DNA from: Palsa-506 sp963836355
GTDB lineage: Bacteria; Actinomycetota; Actinomycetes; Streptosporangiales; Streptosporangiaceae
Length of the DNA: 64,000 nt
Direction of reading: 5' to 3'
Assembly (NCBI GenBank): GCA_963836355.1
Contig: CAWIJO010000001.1
Coordinates: forward strand, 62,001-126,000
The notes below the pieces were generated by a model. The model had not been told where the DNA came from, searched no databases, and saw nothing but the letters and a program-made list of their open reading frames with translations. Position 1 is the stretch's first letter; each line of letters starts with the position of its first letter. The translations under genes and the position numbers were made by a program. This document shows, one piece after another, positions 17,171 to 26,866 of this stretch.

Positions 17171-17490
17171 GACACGCGCGCGGATGCCCGGGGGCCTCAG
17201 TAGGAACCGAAATTCTGACCGGCGTGCTCAAAGGCAACAGTGCGCGACCCGAAGGTCAAGGCCCCGGCGCCAGACTTGCATACGGGCTTGCGTCCCAGAG
17301 AGAAATACCGGCGTCAGCGGGCAGCCACCAGCACCCTGCCACCGCCCAGGCCATTCCACAGCCCGACCACGCAAAACCACCCCCGAAGCCGACACCACCG
17401 CGCGGCAGCCCGCCCGCGCCGACGCCCGCCCGACCGCCATTTTCACGCCAGCGCAACGTCCCCACAAGGACACCAGGACTTGCATGCCAT
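17171..17490 (-). ncRNA. candidate bridge RNA region of IS110 copy 1
   Basis: The 320 bases upstream of the transposase start, inside the element, have no coding pattern yet are conserved between the two copies. In the IS110 group the bridge RNA is made from exactly this upstream non-coding end. I have not folded it; its transcript ends and guide loops are unknown. Confidence 0.5.
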
Positions 17491-18357
17491 CGGAAAGGTC
17501 GTGGGTTCAATCGCTTCGGAGCGTCTCGACTGCTCCACGGCGGGCGCCAACCCGGCCGTGCTCCAAGTCTGCGGCCGCAGAAAGACGCAGGTAGAGATCA
17601 TGTGACACGTCTAAGGCAGTCGCGGCAGCAGGCATTCCCAGACACATGGTCGGTCTCGCGTCGCCTGAAGGCCAGGCCGCCGGCGGGCGATCGCTGCCGG
17701 GCATCCCGGCGGGCGATCTGTGCTGGTTCGGCACACGCGAAAACGCCACGATCATGGTCATTGGACGTGCCGTTCTGGAACGGCCGATGCGGCTCAGTGC
17801 TGGACAGGTACGTTCACGCCCGCGGTCAAATGACGGTCAAATAATCTTCAGTCCTGCCCAGCCAGGCCCGGAACAGCGTTCTGACCAGACAATTCGTCGA
17901 CAGCTACCAGAATTCGAACCCAGGACCCCTTGCGCACTGCCCAGGCAGCCACGAGCAACCAGAAGAAGACCACGCTGCGGGCATCAGGGCAGTGGCGGAC
18001 CTGGCAATGCTCGGTCTTTGCGATCGCTGCGAGCGGCGGGCTATCGGGGCCGTCATGGTCAGGATCGTGGTCGAAGCTCAGTCCAGGCCACCCACGGCGG
18101 GCGCTCTGCACGCTCCGCGGAATCCTGGTGCAGGAGCTTTCTTCAGGGCCAGGCCGCTTCAAGATCTCCTCACCCGCAGTGGGTGATGCGGGCGGGAGGA
18201 CTCAGCTATGTGCTGAGATCGCTGGACAACTTGACCACCACATTACCTGCGGGGAGCGGGCCGAGAGCACGGCGAACCGGCTGGCCGCAGCCGGTAACGG
18301 TAGTTAGGCGGCCCTGACATCGGCTGGTCAGGGGCAAGACGGAAGGAGCGCGGAGCG
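17491..18357. other. no gene; third att-like site
   Basis: No coherent coding frame on either strand. At 17821-17840 the 11-base-period repeat (CGCGGTCAA, then GACGGTCAA) occurs again, followed at 17911-17925 by AATTCGAACCCAGGA, a T-arm-like sequence in the same relative place as the tRNA-Ala fragments. The first 20 bases (GGTCGTGGGTTCAATC) also look like part of a tRNA T-arm. A ribosome site, AAGGAG, precedes the sulfatase start. Confidence 0.4.
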
Positions 18358-20718
18358 ATGGCTCGCGAGGTGCAGCGGAGTGTGTTGCCGGTCCCTGACC
18401 AGCCGAGCTTTGGCCTGGTGACGTATGACGCCAGGGATCCGGAGACGAAGTTCCCGCCGATCGAGCCGTTGCGGCCGCCGGCGGGAGCACCGAACGTCCT
18501 GGTTATCTTGCTGGACGACATCGGGTTCGGGGCATCGAGCGCGTTCGGCGGCCCGTGCAGCACGCCCACCGCGGAGAGGCTGGCCGGTGGAGGGCTGAAG
18601 TACACCAGGTTCCACTCCACAGCGTTGTGCGCGCCGTCCCGCAAGGCGCTTCTGACGGGGCGTAACCATCATTCGGTGGCCATGGGCAGCATCACCGAGA
18701 CCGCGACGTCGGCGCCCGGCCAGAGTTCGCTGACCTCGAACAACAAGGCGCCGCTGGCGCTGACGCTGAAGCTGAACGGGTATTCCACTGGCCAGTTCGG
18801 CAAGTGCCATGAGGTGCCGGTGTGGCAGTCCTCGCCGATGGGGCCGTTCGACATGTGGCCCTCAGGCGGCGGGGGTTTCGAGTATTTTTACGGGTTCATC
18901 GGCGGTGAGAACAACCAGTGGTATCCGGCCTTGTATGAGGGGCTGAATCCGGTCGAGCCGCCTGCTACCCCGGAGCAGGGCTACCACCTGACCGAGGACC
19001 TGGCTGATCACGCCATCGACTGGGTCCGCTCCCAGAAGTCGCTGATGCCGGACAAGCCGTTTTTCATGTACTTCGCTCCCGGCGCGACGCACGCGCCGCA
19101 CCACGTGCCGAAAGAGTGGGCCGACAAATACCGGGGCAAGTTCGCCCACGGCTGGGACGCGCAGCGCGAGATCACCTTCGCCCGGCAGAAGGAACTAGGC
19201 GTCATCGGCGCTGACGCCGACCTGACCGCGCGGCATGGCGAGATACCGGCCTGGGACGACATGCCGGAGGAGATCAAGCCCGTGCTGGAGCGCGAGATGG
19301 AGGTCTATGCGGGCTTCCTGGAGCACACCGACTATCACGTCGGCCGGGTCATCGACGCCCTGGAGCAGCTGGATGTCCTGGACGACACCCTCGTGTTCTA
19401 CATCATCGGTGACAACGGCGCGTCGGCCGAGGGCACGCTGCAGGGCGCGTTCAACGAGATGGCGAACTTCAACGGCGAGGCGGCACTCGAGACCCCGGAG
19501 TTCATGGCCTCCAAGCTCGGCGAGCTCGGAACGCCTACGTCTTATAACCACTATGCCGTGGGCTGGGCGTGGGCGATGGACACCCCCTACCAGTGGACCA
19601 AGCAGGTCGCCTCGCACTGGGGCGGCACCCGCAACGGCACCATCGTGCACTGGCCGGGGGGCATCACCGGCAAAGGCGGGACCCGGAGCCAGTTCTGCCA
19701 CTTCATCGACGTCGCCCCCACCGTGCTGGAGGCCGCGGGGATCCCCGAGCCCGCCTTCGTCAACGGCATCCAGCAGTCCCCGATCGAGGGGACCAGCTTG
19801 CTGTACAGCCTCAATGACGCCGATGCTCCCGAGCGTCACGACCTGCAGTACTTCGAGATGTTCGGCAACCGCGGCGTGTACCACAAGGGCTGGAGCGCGG
19901 TGACCAAGCACCGCACCCCCTGGGAGATGGTCCAGGCCGACCTGCGGGCGTTCGACGACGACATCTGGGAACTTTACGACGGCTCCCGGGACTGGTCCCA
20001 GGCCCACGACCTCGCCCGCGAGATGCCCGGCAAGCTGCACGAGCTGCAGCGCCTGTGGCTGATCGAGGCAGTCAGGTACAACGTGCTGCCGATCGACGAC
20101 CGCACAGCGGAACGGCTCAGCCCCGAGCTTGCCGGCCGCCCGCAGCTGATCACCGGCAGCTCCCAGCTGCTGTTCCCCGGCATGAAGCGGCTGTCCGAAA
20201 GCAGCGTCGTCAGCATCAAGAACAAATCGTTCTCGGTCACCGCCCAGATCACCGCCCCGGACAAGGCCGAAGGGGTCATCATCGCCCAGGGCGGCCACTT
20301 CGGCGGCTGGGCGCTGTACGCCAGGGACGGCGCGGCCAGATTCGTCTACAACCTGCTCGGCATGACCGAGTTCATCACCAAGGCCACCCGGCCCATCCCC
20401 GCCGGCCAGCACCAGATCCGGATGGAATTCGCCTACGACGGCGGCGGCCTCGGCAAAGGCGGCAAGGTCACCTTGTACTACGACGGCGAGAAAGCCGGCG
20501 AAGGACGCGTCCAGGCCACCCAGCCCCTGATCTTCTCCGCCGACGAAACCACCGACATCGGCGAAGACTTCGGCATGCCCGTCACCTCCGACTACACCGA
20601 CGGCACCAGCAAATTCAACGGCAAGATCGACCTCGTCCAGATCGACCTCGGCGACGACAACCACGACCACCTGATCAACCCCGAAGAACTCATCCGCATC
20701 GCCATGGCCAGGCAGTAA
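18358..20718 (+). CDS. arylsulfatase
   Basis: 786 residues of the type I sulfatase family (AtsA-like). The metal site begins LVILLDDIGFGASSAFGG (Asp 53/54). The catalytic motif CAPSR starts at Cys 91, the residue converted to formylglycine, followed by LLTGR. Further metal/active-site parts are GATHAPHH and FYIIGDNGAS. A C-terminal beta-rich domain (about 590-786) is usual for the long AtsA-type. No signal peptide is visible, so it is probably cytoplasmic. No formylglycine-generating enzyme lies nearby; activation would need one encoded elsewhere. It sits alone between two IS110 copies. Confidence 0.92.
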   Translation: MAREVQRSVLPVPDQPSFGLVTYDARDPETKFPPIEPLRPPAGAPNVLVILLDDIGFGASSAFGGPCSTPTAERLAGGGLKYTRFHSTALCAPSRKALLTGRNHHSVAMGSITETATSAPGQSSLTSNNKAPLALTLKLNGYSTGQFGKCHEVPVWQSSPMGPFDMWPSGGGGFEYFYGFIGGENNQWYPALYEGLNPVEPPATPEQGYHLTEDLADHAIDWVRSQKSLMPDKPFFMYFAPGATHAPHHVPKEWADKYRGKFAHGWDAQREITFARQKELGVIGADADLTARHGEIPAWDDMPEEIKPVLEREMEVYAGFLEHTDYHVGRVIDALEQLDVLDDTLVFYIIGDNGASAEGTLQGAFNEMANFNGEAALETPEFMASKLGELGTPTSYNHYAVGWAWAMDTPYQWTKQVASHWGGTRNGTIVHWPGGITGKGGTRSQFCHFIDVAPTVLEAAGIPEPAFVNGIQQSPIEGTSLLYSLNDADAPERHDLQYFEMFGNRGVYHKGWSAVTKHRTPWEMVQADLRAFDDDIWELYDGSRDWSQAHDLAREMPGKLHELQRLWLIEAVRYNVLPIDDRTAERLSPELAGRPQLITGSSQLLFPGMKRLSESSVVSIKNKSFSVTAQITAPDKAEGVIIAQGGHFGGWALYARDGAARFVYNLLGMTEFITKATRPIPAGQHQIRMEFAYDGGGLGKGGKVTLYYDGEKAGEGRVQATQPLIFSADETTDIGEDFGMPVTSDYTDGTSKFNGKIDLVQIDLGDDNHDHLINPEELIRIAMARQ

Positions 20719-21157
20719 ACAGAAACCAGACCACTCATCCGAAACCTGCGCGGCCTTCCAACGCCAACGATCTCACCGAGCCAATAAGCGACGTGGCAGC
20801 CCGGCTGGCGCTTCCTGCTCTAGCCCGGCACTCGGCTGGGCGCAGCGGGACATCCGGGCACGCCTGATGCGTCCGCCACCCGAGCCAAGCTGGTCAGTCG
20901 CGAGCTTGAGCCGCTTTCGCGCTCGGCGGCGCACGGTGGCTGCCAGCGCGCCCGGATGACTTACCTGGAAACGTACTGCCGATCTCGCCAGCCTGTTCAA
21001 CGCACACGACGGTGACGCCCATCCGGCATGCCACCTAGGGCCGGTGTATGAGGCTGAGTGCCAATCTGTCATGTCCGCTGCGACGGTCAAACGACGGTCA
21101 AGCGATCTTGGAACACTCTAGATGATCTTAAAAATGGGCTCTGACCTGGGAAAACTA
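20719..21157. other. att-like region without a gene
   Basis: No gene seen. GACGGTCAA repeats lie at 21082-21090 and 21093-21101 (11-base period), placed before a tRNA-Ala fragment as in the copy at 15.6 kb. Confidence 0.5.
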
Positions 21158-21158
21158 G

Positions 21159-21191
21159 TGGAGCTATGGGGATTCGAACCCCAGACCTCTG
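21159..21191 (-). pseudogene. tRNA-Ala 3'-end fragment (copy 2)
   Basis: Identical to the fragment at 15664-15696: T-arm plus acceptor strand TAGCTCC and A73 on the minus strand, with no 5' half. Confidence 0.65.
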
Positions 21192-21269
21192 ACCGGAAAA
21201 TAACGGCCTCAGCCACGGCGCGGCAGCGAACCCTGGCCGGTGACTGGCGGAAGATTCGAGCAGCCGGGG

Positions 21270-22646
21270 TCAGGCGGCCTGGGCGAGGGTGACGGTGTAG
21301 CCCAGTGCCTCCAGCTGTCGGACGTGGCTGCGGGTCTTGCGGTTCTTGTCGATGCGGCTGGCGTAGTAGCTGGCGCCCAGCTCGCGGAAACGGGCGGCTG
21401 GGTCGGCGAGCAGGTGCCACACGATGACCAGGATGGAGCGGGCGACGGCGACCAGGGCCCGCAGCTTGCCGCGCCGCCGGGCGATGCGCCGGTAGCGCTC
21501 GCCGAGGAAGGTGTCGGTCCGGCCGGCCGCGGCGGCGGCCTCGCCCAGGACGCCCTTGAGATAGGGGTTTCCCTTGCCGGTGCGCCCGGACTGGTTCCTG
21601 GCCCCGGACTGGATAGTCCGCGGAGATAGCTTCGCCCAGGACACCAGGTGCCCGGGAGTGGGGAAGACGCCCATGTTCAGGCCTATCTCGGCGATGATCA
21701 CCTGGGCGGCCGGAGCGCCGATGCCGGTGACCTCGTCCAGGCGGTCGACCGCGGGCAGCACCGGCGCGCCCGGGCCCAGGCCCGCGCCCGGGCCGGTGAC
21801 ACCATCGGCGTCCACGCCCCACGCCCCACGCATCGCCGCGATCAGCTCCCCGGCACGGCTGGTGATCTTGTCGATGTGCGTGGTGAGGCTGTCGATCTGG
21901 TCCAGCAGTACCCGGGCCAGCTCGCCGTGGTGGTCATCGAACCGGCCGTCGAGCGCCTCAACGAGGCGATCGTGCTTGGCCCGCATCTTCCCGCGGGCCA
22001 GCCCGGCGAGGACCTCCGGGTCGCGCTCCCCCGCGATCAGCGCCTCCAGCATGTCCCGGACCGACTTGGAGCCGGTCTTGCTGGCCACCGCCGTGACCTT
22101 AATCAGGGCATCCTCGAGCAGCTTCTCCAGCCTCGACCAGTGCCGGGTCCGCTCCCGGGTCAGGTCAGTCCGCAGCCGCGTGTAATCCCGCAGCCGGCGG
22201 ATCCCCGCGGGCGGCACGAAGCTGGGCCGCAGCATCCCCCGCTCCGTCAGCTTCGCCTGCCACACGCAATCCAGCTTGTCGCTCTTCGGGCGCCCCGGGA
22301 CGTTCGCCACGTCCCGCGAGTTGACCAGCTGCACGTCCAGCCCGGCCGCCTCCAGCAGGTAAAACCAAATCCGCCAGTAATCCGACGTCGACTCCAGGGT
22401 GACCTTCGCGATCCGCTCGGCCGCCAGGTGATCAGCCAGCTCCATCACCGAGCCGGTGTCCGCGTCCACCTCCCACACCCTGGTCTGCCGCCTCCCCGGC
22501 CGGGCCGGATGCGGCACCCGGGTGCACACCATCCCGGTCGCCTTCGCCACGTCCACCGCGGCCACCCGCTCCAGGACCTGCTCGTACTCCGCATCCTCGA
22601 TCTCCTGCGGCACCATCATCGCCAGCACTTCTCGCCTCGCCATCAA
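21270..22646 (-). CDS. IS110-family transposase (copy 2)
   Basis: 458 residues, same domains as copy 1 (DEDD RuvC-like N-terminus, Tnp_20 C-terminus). All the acidic residues and the conserved Ser/Gly segments of the C-terminal domain are retained, so both copies may be active. Confidence 0.9.
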   Translation of the reverse strand: MMARREVLAMMVPQEIEDAEYEQVLERVAAVDVAKATGMVCTRVPHPARPGRRQTRVWEVDADTGSVMELADHLAAERIAKVTLESTSDYWRIWFYLLEAAGLDVQLVNSRDVANVPGRPKSDKLDCVWQAKLTERGMLRPSFVPPAGIRRLRDYTRLRTDLTRERTRHWSRLEKLLEDALIKVTAVASKTGSKSVRDMLEALIAGERDPEVLAGLARGKMRAKHDRLVEALDGRFDDHHGELARVLLDQIDSLTTHIDKITSRAGELIAAMRGAWGVDADGVTGPGAGLGPGAPVLPAVDRLDEVTGIGAPAAQVIIAEIGLNMGVFPTPGHLVSWAKLSPRTIQSGARNQSGRTGKGNPYLKGVLGEAAAAAGRTDTFLGERYRRIARRRGKLRALVAVARSILVIVWHLLADPAARFRELGASYYASRIDKNRKTRSHVRQLEALGYTVTLAQAA

Positions 22647-22966
22647 GACACGCGCGCGGATGCCCGGGGGCCTCAGTAGGAACCGAAATTCTGACCGGCG
22701 TGCTCAAAGGCAACAGTGCGCGACCCGAAGGTCAAGGCCCCGGCGCCAGACTTGCATACGGGCTTGCGTCCCAGAGAGAAATACCGGCGTCAGCGGGCAG
22801 CCACCAGCACCCTGCCACCGCCCAGGCCATTCCACAGCCCGACCACGCAAAACCACCCCCGAAGCCGACACCACCGCGCGGCAGCCCGCCCGCGCCGACG
22901 CCCGCCCGACCGCCATTTTCACGCCAGCGCAACGTCCCCACAAGGACACCAGGACTTGCATGCCAT
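22647..22966 (-). ncRNA. candidate bridge RNA region of IS110 copy 2
   Basis: Non-coding leader of the second copy, aligned base for base with 17171-17490. Its conservation between copies fits a functional RNA or simply a recent duplication. Confidence 0.45.
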
Positions 22967-23574
22967 ACAAACTCCGCCCGTCGCCACATGTGGCAGGACG
23001 TGGCCCTGCGTGGAGTTCACCTGCGGCTTCCGTGGCTGCACGTGGCCTGGCATCGCCTGGCGTCGCTCCACGTTGGCTCCCCACTTGGCTCCCAGAACTC
23101 GTTAGCGCCGCTAATCTTCGAAGTCTGCCTACCCGGCCACTCCGGGACAGCCGCCATCGCTGAGCGCGAACAGCTGAGGACCGGCTCGCTCCGGGACAAC
23201 CGTACAGATTGGGCCGCCAGGCGGCTTGGACGGGACGTGCTCGACGTGGCTCCCCGGCAGGGTCATGCCTAGCCGCGGGGCCAAGCACACCACGGTGGCA
23301 TAAATCACATCACAGCGACCGCCGCGAGCCATCAGCATTCCCACCTGGCTGCCGTGGGCCGTCATAACCGCCGTGACATGGCTTACCGACCAGCCCCGCC
23401 CGTCCACCGTCGGCGCAGGCGCGTGGTCGAGCTCAGGCAGACCGGCGACTGAACGAACGACATGAGCCACGCTGCCGTCGTTCGCCCGCTTCGCTTACCA
23501 ACGCCAGTCAATCGCCGATGTGCGGATGGGTAGTGTCACCACTGACCTATCGTTCGTGCTGATCCCAGCATGCG
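22967..23574. other. no recognisable gene
   Basis: Sequence right of IS110 copy 2. Open frames exist only because of high GC; none has family features or a good start. Confidence 0.4.
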
Positions 23575-24306
23575 GTGGATTCGCCCGCCGGGATTGTTGC
23601 CTTCGTGGAGGCGGGTATCCCAAGCCACGGCGAGCTAACCGAGGTAGAGGTCGAGGCTGACCGCGAGCTGGCAACCCAGGTGGTCATCGCATCCTTAACT
23701 GGGTACGCCAGCCTGATCAGTGTGTACGCTGGTGCAGCGGCCGTGGCGTTCGCGCCAATTGCGCTGGCATTCGCAAATTCGGCGGTCAGGCGTATGGGTC
23801 AGCGCCGGGTCGAGCACGCTACTGACGCTCTGATGGACGGCGCCGAAGCCGCAGGCATCCCCGTGGGCGAATTCATCGATAAGGCCGCCTCCGACGATGG
23901 CCGTCATGAGCTCTTTGTCCGGTCTTTGACAGTTGCCCAAGACGCCGCATGGCGGAACAAAAGGCGTGCTCTTGGCAAGGCTCTGGCAAATGGTGTGATG
24001 GGCGACGAAGCGTGCATCAATGAAGAGTTGCTGTTCGTTCGGGCGGTTGACGATATCGACGAGATGCACGTTCGCCTGCTCGACCGTCTCGCCAGCGGCC
24101 CACAGTTGACGGCGATAGAGATCACGCAGGCGGATCCTGGGCTGGGGGACGCGGTACTCGCGCTGCTCGGCCGTCTAGAGTCGCACGGGCTAATTGACTC
24201 AAGATCGCCAGTAACGCCTGGCGGCGCGATGACGCCAGAGCCGCGCTACTTTATTACCCGCTCGGGCCAGGACTTCGTCGCCCGCCTGGCCGACGACGCA
24301 AGCTAA
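23575..24306 (+). CDS. hypothetical protein with membrane segment
   Basis: 243 residues, not recognised. It has a short hydrophilic start, a long hydrophobic stretch (about residues 36-70, probably one or two helices), a helical middle with KRRALGKALANGVMGDEA, and a C-terminal region (about 175-240) that reads like a winged helix (DAVLALLGRLESHGLID...YFITRSGQDF). The start at 23575 is GTG with no clear ribosome site. It is unlike its IS110 neighbour and the AT-richer DNA after it, so it may be a passenger gene. Confidence 0.6.
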   Translation: MDSPAGIVAFVEAGIPSHGELTEVEVEADRELATQVVIASLTGYASLISVYAGAAAVAFAPIALAFANSAVRRMGQRRVEHATDALMDGAEAAGIPVGEFIDKAASDDGRHELFVRSLTVAQDAAWRNKRRALGKALANGVMGDEACINEELLFVRAVDDIDEMHVRLLDRLASGPQLTAIEITQADPGLGDAVLALLGRLESHGLIDSRSPVTPGGAMTPEPRYFITRSGQDFVARLADDAS

Positions 24307-24516
24307 AGAACGGCCTAGGACTTACAGAACTACATTCGGGCGTCCGCAGCACAATCGTAGGTTCAGCGGTACGAAGGACGGTGCCAAACGTTCGGGCAGC
24401 GCAGGGCGCGTAGCTGAGCGCATCCATGCTGTCCGAGGAAGGGAACACAATACTCCCGAGCCATGCGGGCTATCAGGTAGCCTGTTTCAACTGTGCGAAT
24501 TATATTGGGGGACCTA

Positions 24517-24810
24517 ATGACCGATATTGAACATGGAATAGATGACAGACCGGCAAGGCATGAGCTATGGCTAGCAAAAGTCCAGATGCCGATGATGATG
24601 GATCCGGATGAGTCCCCCATACGTTCATATGTACTCGCGGCTGGTGATGCGCTGGAGGCAGAGCATACACTTTTCCGCTATCCAGGCCTTTTGGGTGCCA
24701 GGTTGATCGCGCTCTATGAGACAGCCGACAACGTAGCGCTCGTTTGGGACCAGGACGGCGAGCCACTTGAGTTGACACCTAAGGCGCCGGACGGTACGGA
24801 TTTAGATTAG
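24517..24810 (+). CDS. hypothetical protein
   Basis: 97 residues, acidic and soluble, not recognised. The ATG at 24517 follows GGGGGA at a good distance, so it is preferred over a GTG at 24493. Base composition around it is lower in GC than its neighbours, a hint of transfer. Confidence 0.55.
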   Translation: MTDIEHGIDDRPARHELWLAKVQMPMMMDPDESPIRSYVLAAGDALEAEHTLFRYPGLLGARLIALYETADNVALVWDQDGEPLELTPKAPDGTDLD

Positions 24811-24984
24811 CCATTTCGATGTTCGCATGGAGCTTGAGAGTCGTCATAAGCCTGGAACTCAATCAGGTGTGCCGCCTCCGGCCTCGCCGCCGATCGGACA
24901 TGCGCAACTGTCCAGCATGTGGTTGAGAAACACGAACCCGTTTCCCGCGCCGCGCTGGGTCGGCCGCTATCCGCATGATCTCCG

Positions 24985-25215
24985 CCGCCATCGCCGACCC
25001 GCGCCGACATCCTCGCCTTCACCAGCTTTCCAAGGCGCGATCTGCGGCAGATCTGGAGCATCAAGCCGCGGGCCGGCTGAACCGCGAGATCTGGCGCCGC
25101 GCCGAGTCTTGGGTCTTCCGGGACCGTGACGCCTGATCCGCCTCGGCGGCACCGTCATGGCTGAGCAGTACGACGTGTGGACCGACATGCGCCGCTACAT
25201 CGGCTCGGTGTGTTC
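24985..25215 (+). pseudogene. IS256-family transposase C-terminal relic
   Basis: Three frames together give DILAFTSFPRRDLRQIWSIKP, RLNREIWRRAESWVFRDRDA and GTVMAEQYDVWTDMRRYIGS. This is the conserved C-terminal region of Mutator-type transposases. At least two frameshifts and no N-terminal part: a relic. Confidence 0.65.
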
Positions 25216-25413
25216 GCCAATCCAGCCTCACCGTCGCCGTTGGGAACGCTCTCCGAGGGGGTGACGCCGACCGCCGTTACCGCCTAAAGTCTTGACCGAG
25301 AATCACGAGGTGCCCTCTTCATGCACCATGCCGCCGGGACATGTCCGGGCGTGGCGTCGCTCAACGCTCAAGTCTCTCGGCCAGGTGAGGTCGTTCCCGA
25401 TAGAGTCGACCCG

Positions 25414-26210
25414 ATGGACATCGCGCTAGTTGTCGCTTGCATCTCCGGTGGAGTCGCGCTCGTGAGCGCGACCTTTTCGGGATGGACCCAGCTTCAGGTG
25501 ACGAAAAGAGAAAGGGAAGGACGGGCGGAAGAGCGCCGCTCGCACGCCAAAGTTGTACTCGATCGCTACCGAGGTCCTCTACTGGACGCCGCTTGGCAGC
25601 TGGGCAATCGAGTGGACAACATCCGTAACCGTGACTTTTTCGCGTATCTGTCTAGGGGCAGCGGTCGTGAGAAGGACGCGAAGCTCACGACACTCTTCCG
25701 CTTCGCCTATTACCTCGGCTGGCGCGAGTTCGTCCGTACTGAAGTCCAGCTGCTGCGCTTCGAGAACGAGGGGGACACCGGTCCGCCGCTGAGTTCCTCA
25801 ATGATGTCACGTGGGTGCTCGCCAGCGACAAGCTGGACGGGGCGTGGGCGATGCTCTGGGGCGACGAGCAGCGAGGCATCGGAGAGTTGATGACCGAGCA
25901 ACCGTCCGGCGCAACAACCATCGTACGCGGCCACGCAGCGTTCCATCGCGAATACGACAAGGTGTTCGCTCCCTGGATGGAGCGCTTTGCCGACGACCTG
26001 TTTTCGCCTGCCGCGGTCGACAGCTACCGACTGCGACTCCTGCAGTGGGCGCTGTACGGGCTAGTGCGGCAGCTGGACGAGGAGGATACCTACGGTGGCG
26101 GCTGGATTGGCCGAAGCGAGGCGGAGATCCGCCAACCGATACGGCAGGAAAGCGTTACGGAACACGAGGAACAACTCAGGAAGCATCTCGCCGCGATCAA
26201 CAGCTGCTGA
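25414..26210 (+). pseudogene. hypothetical membrane-anchored protein, frameshifted
   Basis: ATG at 25414 begins MDIALVVACISGGVALVSA, one N-terminal membrane helix, then a basic coiled segment (TKREREGRAEERRSHAKVVLDRYRGPLLDAAWQL). Near 25788 the frame breaks: AAEFLNDVTWVLASDKLDGAW continues in another frame to 26210. Joined, the protein is about 265 residues. Proteins with this TKRERE...RYRGPLLDAAWQL pattern are common in actinomycetes and have no known function. One missing or extra base explains the break. Confidence 0.6.
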
Positions 26211-26639
26211 TCCTGTGCACCATACGCTCTGAGAGTAATCTGTGCGCTATTACTTGTACCTCCGGTGACCTGAAAAGTTATCTGGTGGCGTGGATAAACT
26301 TTAAAATTATCAACCTCTTCCTTATCAGGTCGTCTTGGGCAATGCTCGTGGTAGCAACGCGGGATGCATGTGCTTTGACTGTCTTCACGAGCGATCGCTC
26401 GTGGATCCTGGTCGTCTCCCTTTGGGATAGATATGCCACGCTTACGTTCCCCGGAAGCGCATCGTCTGATCCGGAGCGCGTCACCGATGCGCCGACCTTG
26501 CTCATGCCTGCTGGCATCACGGGACGTGTCTCACTGGCTTGCTTGGTCTCTCTTTGCTGCTCGGTGTTGTACGGCTAAATCAGGCCAGCTCGGTCAGCAC
26601 GACTAACAAGCGAGGTGATCCTCGAGGTATGCGCTTATG
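26211..26639. other. AT-richer stretch without a clear gene
   Basis: GC content is visibly lower than in the rest of the window, with runs such as AACTTTAAAATTATCAA. An 80-residue minus-strand frame (26278-26520) has no ribosome site or recognisable features. Probably foreign or degenerate DNA. Confidence 0.4.
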
Positions 26640-26795
26640 TCAGCTTAATGTTGCCTTGAAACCTTTTAGCACATAGACGTCAAACGGTCCATCGTCTCGC
26701 ACTGGTGCCAGGTAGATTTCGATTCTTGCAACCTTGATGTCATATACCTTTGATCGGGACATGCCATTCGTCATCCGCAACTTTGAGTTAGCCAT
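26640..26795 (-). CDS. possible small protein
   Basis: A 51-residue frame (MANSKLRMTNGMSRSKVYDI...DVYVLKGFKATLS) with a plausible amino-acid mix but no ribosome site. It may be the tail of a lost larger gene. Confidence 0.2.
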   Translation of the reverse strand: MANSKLRMTNGMSRSKVYDIKVARIEIYLAPVRDDGPFDVYVLKGFKATLS

Positions 26796-26866
26796 ATGGG
26801 TAGAACTTGTCTTCAACATATATCCGATCAACGCCGTCGCCCCCAGCGTTTCCTAGTGTGCCGAGT

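Larger units (their letters stand above)
15663..17490 (-). mobile_element. IS110-family element, copy 1
   Basis: Near-identical to 21158-22966. The right boundary is sharp: both copies agree up to TTGCATGCCAT (17490 and 22966) and then differ completely. On the left, identity runs through the tRNA-Ala fragment and then falls to ~85 percent, so the true left end lies somewhere between 15663 and about 15790. There are no terminal inverted repeats, as usual for IS110. This copy has a 19-base tandem duplication (GACCGGAAAATAACGGCCT, about 15697-15734) that copy 2 lacks. Confidence 0.8.
21158..22966 (-). mobile_element. IS110-family element, copy 2
   Basis: Same orientation as copy 1, offset by 5476 bases, nearly identical from the tRNA-Ala fragment through the 3' boundary at 22966. 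With copy 1 it brackets the arylsulfatase in a composite-transposon-like arrangement. Confidence 0.8.

Noticed and set aside
16172..17203. Long plus-strand open frames opposite both IS110 transposases (also 21648-22679)
   Set aside because: Antisense shadows caused by high GC; no ribosome site and no protein-like pattern.
17905..17935. Possible third tRNA 3' end
   Set aside because: The T-stem would need several wobble pairs and there is no acceptor strand, so I list it only as T-arm-like.
19195..20670. 491-codon minus-strand frame across the arylsulfatase
   Set aside because: Mirror of the sulfatase; Val/Gly/Asp-rich, no domain.
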